Below the pieces are notes generated by a model. The model searched no databases. It had not been told where the DNA came from and was given only the letters and a program-made list of their open reading frames with translations. A stretch of 64,000 nucleotides of DNA from Juglans regia (taxonomy: Eukaryota > Streptophyta > Magnoliopsida > Fagales > Juglandaceae): the NCBI RefSeq assembly GCF_001411555.2, contig NC_049901.1, positions 8,442,681 to 8,506,680 on the forward strand, written 5' to 3'. How positions within the stretch are numbered: the first letter of the stretch is position 1; each line of letters begins with the position of its first letter. Shown here piece by piece: positions 62,354-64,000 of the stretch. The position numbers and the translations under genes are program-made.

Positions 62354-62720
62354 GCGGGTTCGTGTGGGTTCGCGGCTTGAAGGCTGAAGAGGACGGGTAG
62401 ATTAGGGTTAGGGTTCGTGCGAAAGAGAGGGATGCGGGGTCGTGGAGAAGAACGATCTCTTGCGGGTTCGTGTGTGTTCGCGGCTTGAAGGCTGAAGAGG
62501 ACGGGTAGATTAGGGTTAGGGTTCTTGCGAAAGAGAGGGATGCAGGGTCGTGGAGAATAACGATCTCTTGCGGGTTCGTGTGGGTTCGCGGCTTGAAGGC
62601 TGAAGAGGACGGTAGATTAGGGTTAGGGTTCGTGCGAAAGAGAGGGATGCGGGCTGAAGAGGACGGTAGATTAGGGTTAGGGTTCGTGCGCAAGAGAGGA
62701 ATGCGGGGGATGTGGAGCTT
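62354..62720. repeat. 108-bp GC-rich tandem array with TTAGGG motifs
   Basis: CGCGGCTTGAAGGCTGAAG occurs at 62371, 62479 and 62587, exactly 108 bp apart, followed by a shortened unit. Each unit contains GATTAGGGTTAGGGTT. It opens frames on both strands that are compositional, not genes. Confidence 0.85.
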
Positions 62721-62957
62721 TGCGGGTACGCGGGTTCGTGGGTTAGGGCTCGTGCGTGGGGGAAAGGAAGAGAGGGATGGAATGCCAGAGGAAGTCCCGA
62801 ATGCGAACTGAATTCGGGGAAGGGAAGAGAGGGATGGGATTACGGGGAAGAGAAGAGAGGGAAGAGAGTGATGCCAGATGCCAGAGGAAGCTGAAGAATG
62901 CGAACCCGAATTGATTATTACACCCGAAACGACAAACGGCGTCGTTTAGCATTAATG

Positions 62958-63014
62958 CCACGTAGGCACCGAGGCCGCAACGGGGACCAGGCACGGTTGT
63001 ATTCAGCATTTTCG
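62958..63014 (-). repeat. Right TIR of the MULE
   Basis: Read from the outside: CGAAAATGCTGAATACAACC then GTGCCTGGTCCCCGTTGCGG. Aligns with the left TIR with several mismatches and small gaps. Confidence 0.65.
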
Positions 63015-63311
63015 TATTAGCTAATACATAAATATATGTATATATTCATAGATGTATGTATATATTTATCAATATATAAATGAGTTTTAATCGAGTCGGG
63101 TTAACGAAATGACTCGAGCATAAACGTGCGGGCCTTAATCGAGTCGAGTCGAGTTTTGTTGGGTATGTATCATTTACAAATTGAGCAGATATCTACTTTT
63201 ACGAACGAATTTATTTTTTACGAATCAAGTTCAATTCAAGTTTAACCGACCGAATACCGAACGGACTATCAAACAAACTAGTTCATTTACCGTCCTATAT
63301 AATGCACTTTT

Positions 63312-63533
63312 AGGCCTCTTTTGTTTTCACAACTTCTCTCAATTTATTTCATTTTATCTCATCTAATAATTACAACTTTTTTAAATTTATATATAAAATA
63401 AAATAAATAATTCTAACATTTTTAAAATCAAAATAAAAATAATATTAAAAAATATATTTAATAATATTATTTAAATTCTAATTTTAATCTCAACTCATCT
63501 TATCTCATTTCATTTGTAAAAATAAACGAGATT
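63312..63533. repeat. GATGAG-type MITE after the hAT-like element
   Basis: GCCTCTTTTGTTTTCACAA on the left and TTGTAAAAATAAACGAG on the right are imperfect inverted ends. The core has CATTTTATCTCATC and TTAATATTATTTAAATTC-like family words. It lies within 15 bp of the hAT-like element. Confidence 0.55.
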
Positions 63534-63539
63534 TTCTTG

Positions 63540-64000
63540 CGTTAATAATTATTATTTAACTAAAAGAGGCTAGCAGCACCATTCCTCTATTCGTTGACGA
63601 CGTGTCTCGACTCTATTTGCCTAACTAAAGTCAGCAATTATGCATCCACGACAGGCGATCCAAATCCTCTCCTCTCGGACTCGGAGTCTTTAAGAATTTG
63701 AAATTCAAATCAATCTCCAAATCACCAACCCACGACCACATCATTAAAGACAAAAACATATAAAAAAAATCCCCGTGGACCGCTCGCTCCTCAACGGTCC
63801 CTTTACCTCAAACGGCTACTTCTCTCTCTAAAATAACAACTTTCTAATTTCAAACCCTTCCGATCTCAACACACTCCTAAAGGAAACCCATTCTCCTCTC
63901 AGGAAGACAACAGCCTTATCGTTGCCGACGCAATTCGCTCGCTAAGGTTTGTTCCCCCATCCTCTCTTCTGTGCCCTTTCTATTTTTGCGCTGCTCATGC
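63540..64000 (+). promoter_or_regulatory. Probable promoter and 5' leader of a gene beyond the window
   Basis: A TATAAAAAAAA motif at about 63759 is followed by CT/CA-rich, leader-like DNA. A plausible splice donor GCTAAG|GTTTGTT at about 63947 then leads into a T/C-rich, intron-like end. No start codon of a long frame is reached. Composition changes from repeat-like to gene-like here. Confidence 0.35.

Larger units (their letters stand above)
54524..63014. mobile_element. Two-gene Mutator-like element (MULE)
   Basis: An 8,491-bp element flanked by a perfect 9-bp duplication TATTAGCTA (54515-54523 and 63015-63023), the hallmark length for Mutator insertions. Its ends are imperfect inverted repeats: CAATCCTGCTACATACCACC at left, and the complement of the right end reads CGAAAATGCTGAATACAACC. 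Similarity continues for roughly 40 bp (CCCCGCCGCGGC against CCCCGTTGCGGC). Inside are a FAR1-type transposase gene (+) and a convergent GRF zinc-finger gene (-), both open with intact splice sites, plus two tandem arrays in the right arm. The intact target duplication and open genes argue for a recent and possibly autonomous element. The TIRs are more diverged than expected of a freshly active copy. Confidence 0.85.
53944..63297. mobile_element. hAT-like element remnant hosting the MULE
   Basis: The left end TAGAACTGTAATCGAGC (53944) mirrors the right end, whose complement reads TAGGACGGTAAATGAAC (ending 63297). Flanks TATAGTGT and TATAATGC agree at six of eight bases, as an aged 8-bp duplication would. 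Both arms repeat CTCGAGTC/GAATTCGAATCGAACTCG words, typical of this plant repeat type. Without the MULE it is about 0.86 kb and encodes nothing. Confidence 0.6.

Noticed and set aside
62259..62894. Repetitive Arg/Gly-rich and Pro/Ser-rich frames
   Set aside because: Products of the 108-bp tandem array read on either strand. No start context or family similarity.
1..64000. CRISPR arrays, rRNA genes, intact tRNA genes, bacterial operons
   Set aside because: None seen. Tandem arrays here lack spacer structure, and the window is plant nuclear DNA.

Overview
This window is nuclear DNA from a flowering plant. It is AT-rich, its genes carry plant-type introns, and the protein families (TBL O-acetyltransferase, PSK SIMULATOR/DUF668, FAR1-type Mutator transposase) are plant-typical. 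A short MITE family with GATGAG-rich ends recurs across the window. From general familiarity I associate such sequence with woody Fagales, perhaps walnut or pecan relatives, but this taxon call is a weak inference.

Layout. At 1-9.9 kb lie two single-exon genes: a proline-rich, internally repeated protein of unknown function (3190-5289, +) and a DUF3475/DUF668 protein of the PSK SIMULATOR family (8434-9843, -). At 9.9-19.5 kb I see no gene, only very AT-rich DNA with (TA)n microsatellites and small MITEs. At 19.5-33.3 kb a broken CPSF160 gene copy lies on the minus strand. It has premature stops, frameshifts and a large internal deletion. It is interrupted by a 2.3-kb gag-only Ty1/copia element, by an internally deleted copia element that itself carries a 4.4-kb solo LTR, and by a MITE.

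At 33.3-37 kb there are MITEs and a hAT-like element but no gene. At 37.0-46.3 kb a CACTA-like element is split by a 7.0-kb LTR element with intact LTRs, primer-binding site and target duplication but no recognisable protein (LARD-like). At 46.3-49 kb there are further repeats. At 49.2-52.4 kb lies an intact TBL16/TBL17 (YLS7)-like gene with a leader intron and a two-codon uORF overlapping its start. At 53.9-63.3 kb a hAT-like remnant holds a complete 8.5-kb Mutator-like element (MULE) with a perfect 9-bp target duplication. The last 450 bp look like the promoter and leader of a gene beyond the window.

The most interesting unit is the MULE. Inside one pair of degenerate terminal inverted repeats it carries two intact, convergent, intron-containing genes. 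One is a six-exon FAR1/MULE transposase of about 902 aa. The other is a two-exon protein of about 163 aa with a GRF-type zinc finger, a coiled coil and a C-terminal membrane anchor. The arm behind the GRF gene holds a 284-bp tandem array and a 108-bp GC-rich tandem array. This resembles the mudrA/mudrB two-gene design with a different second gene. Whether the GRF protein takes part in transposition is inference.
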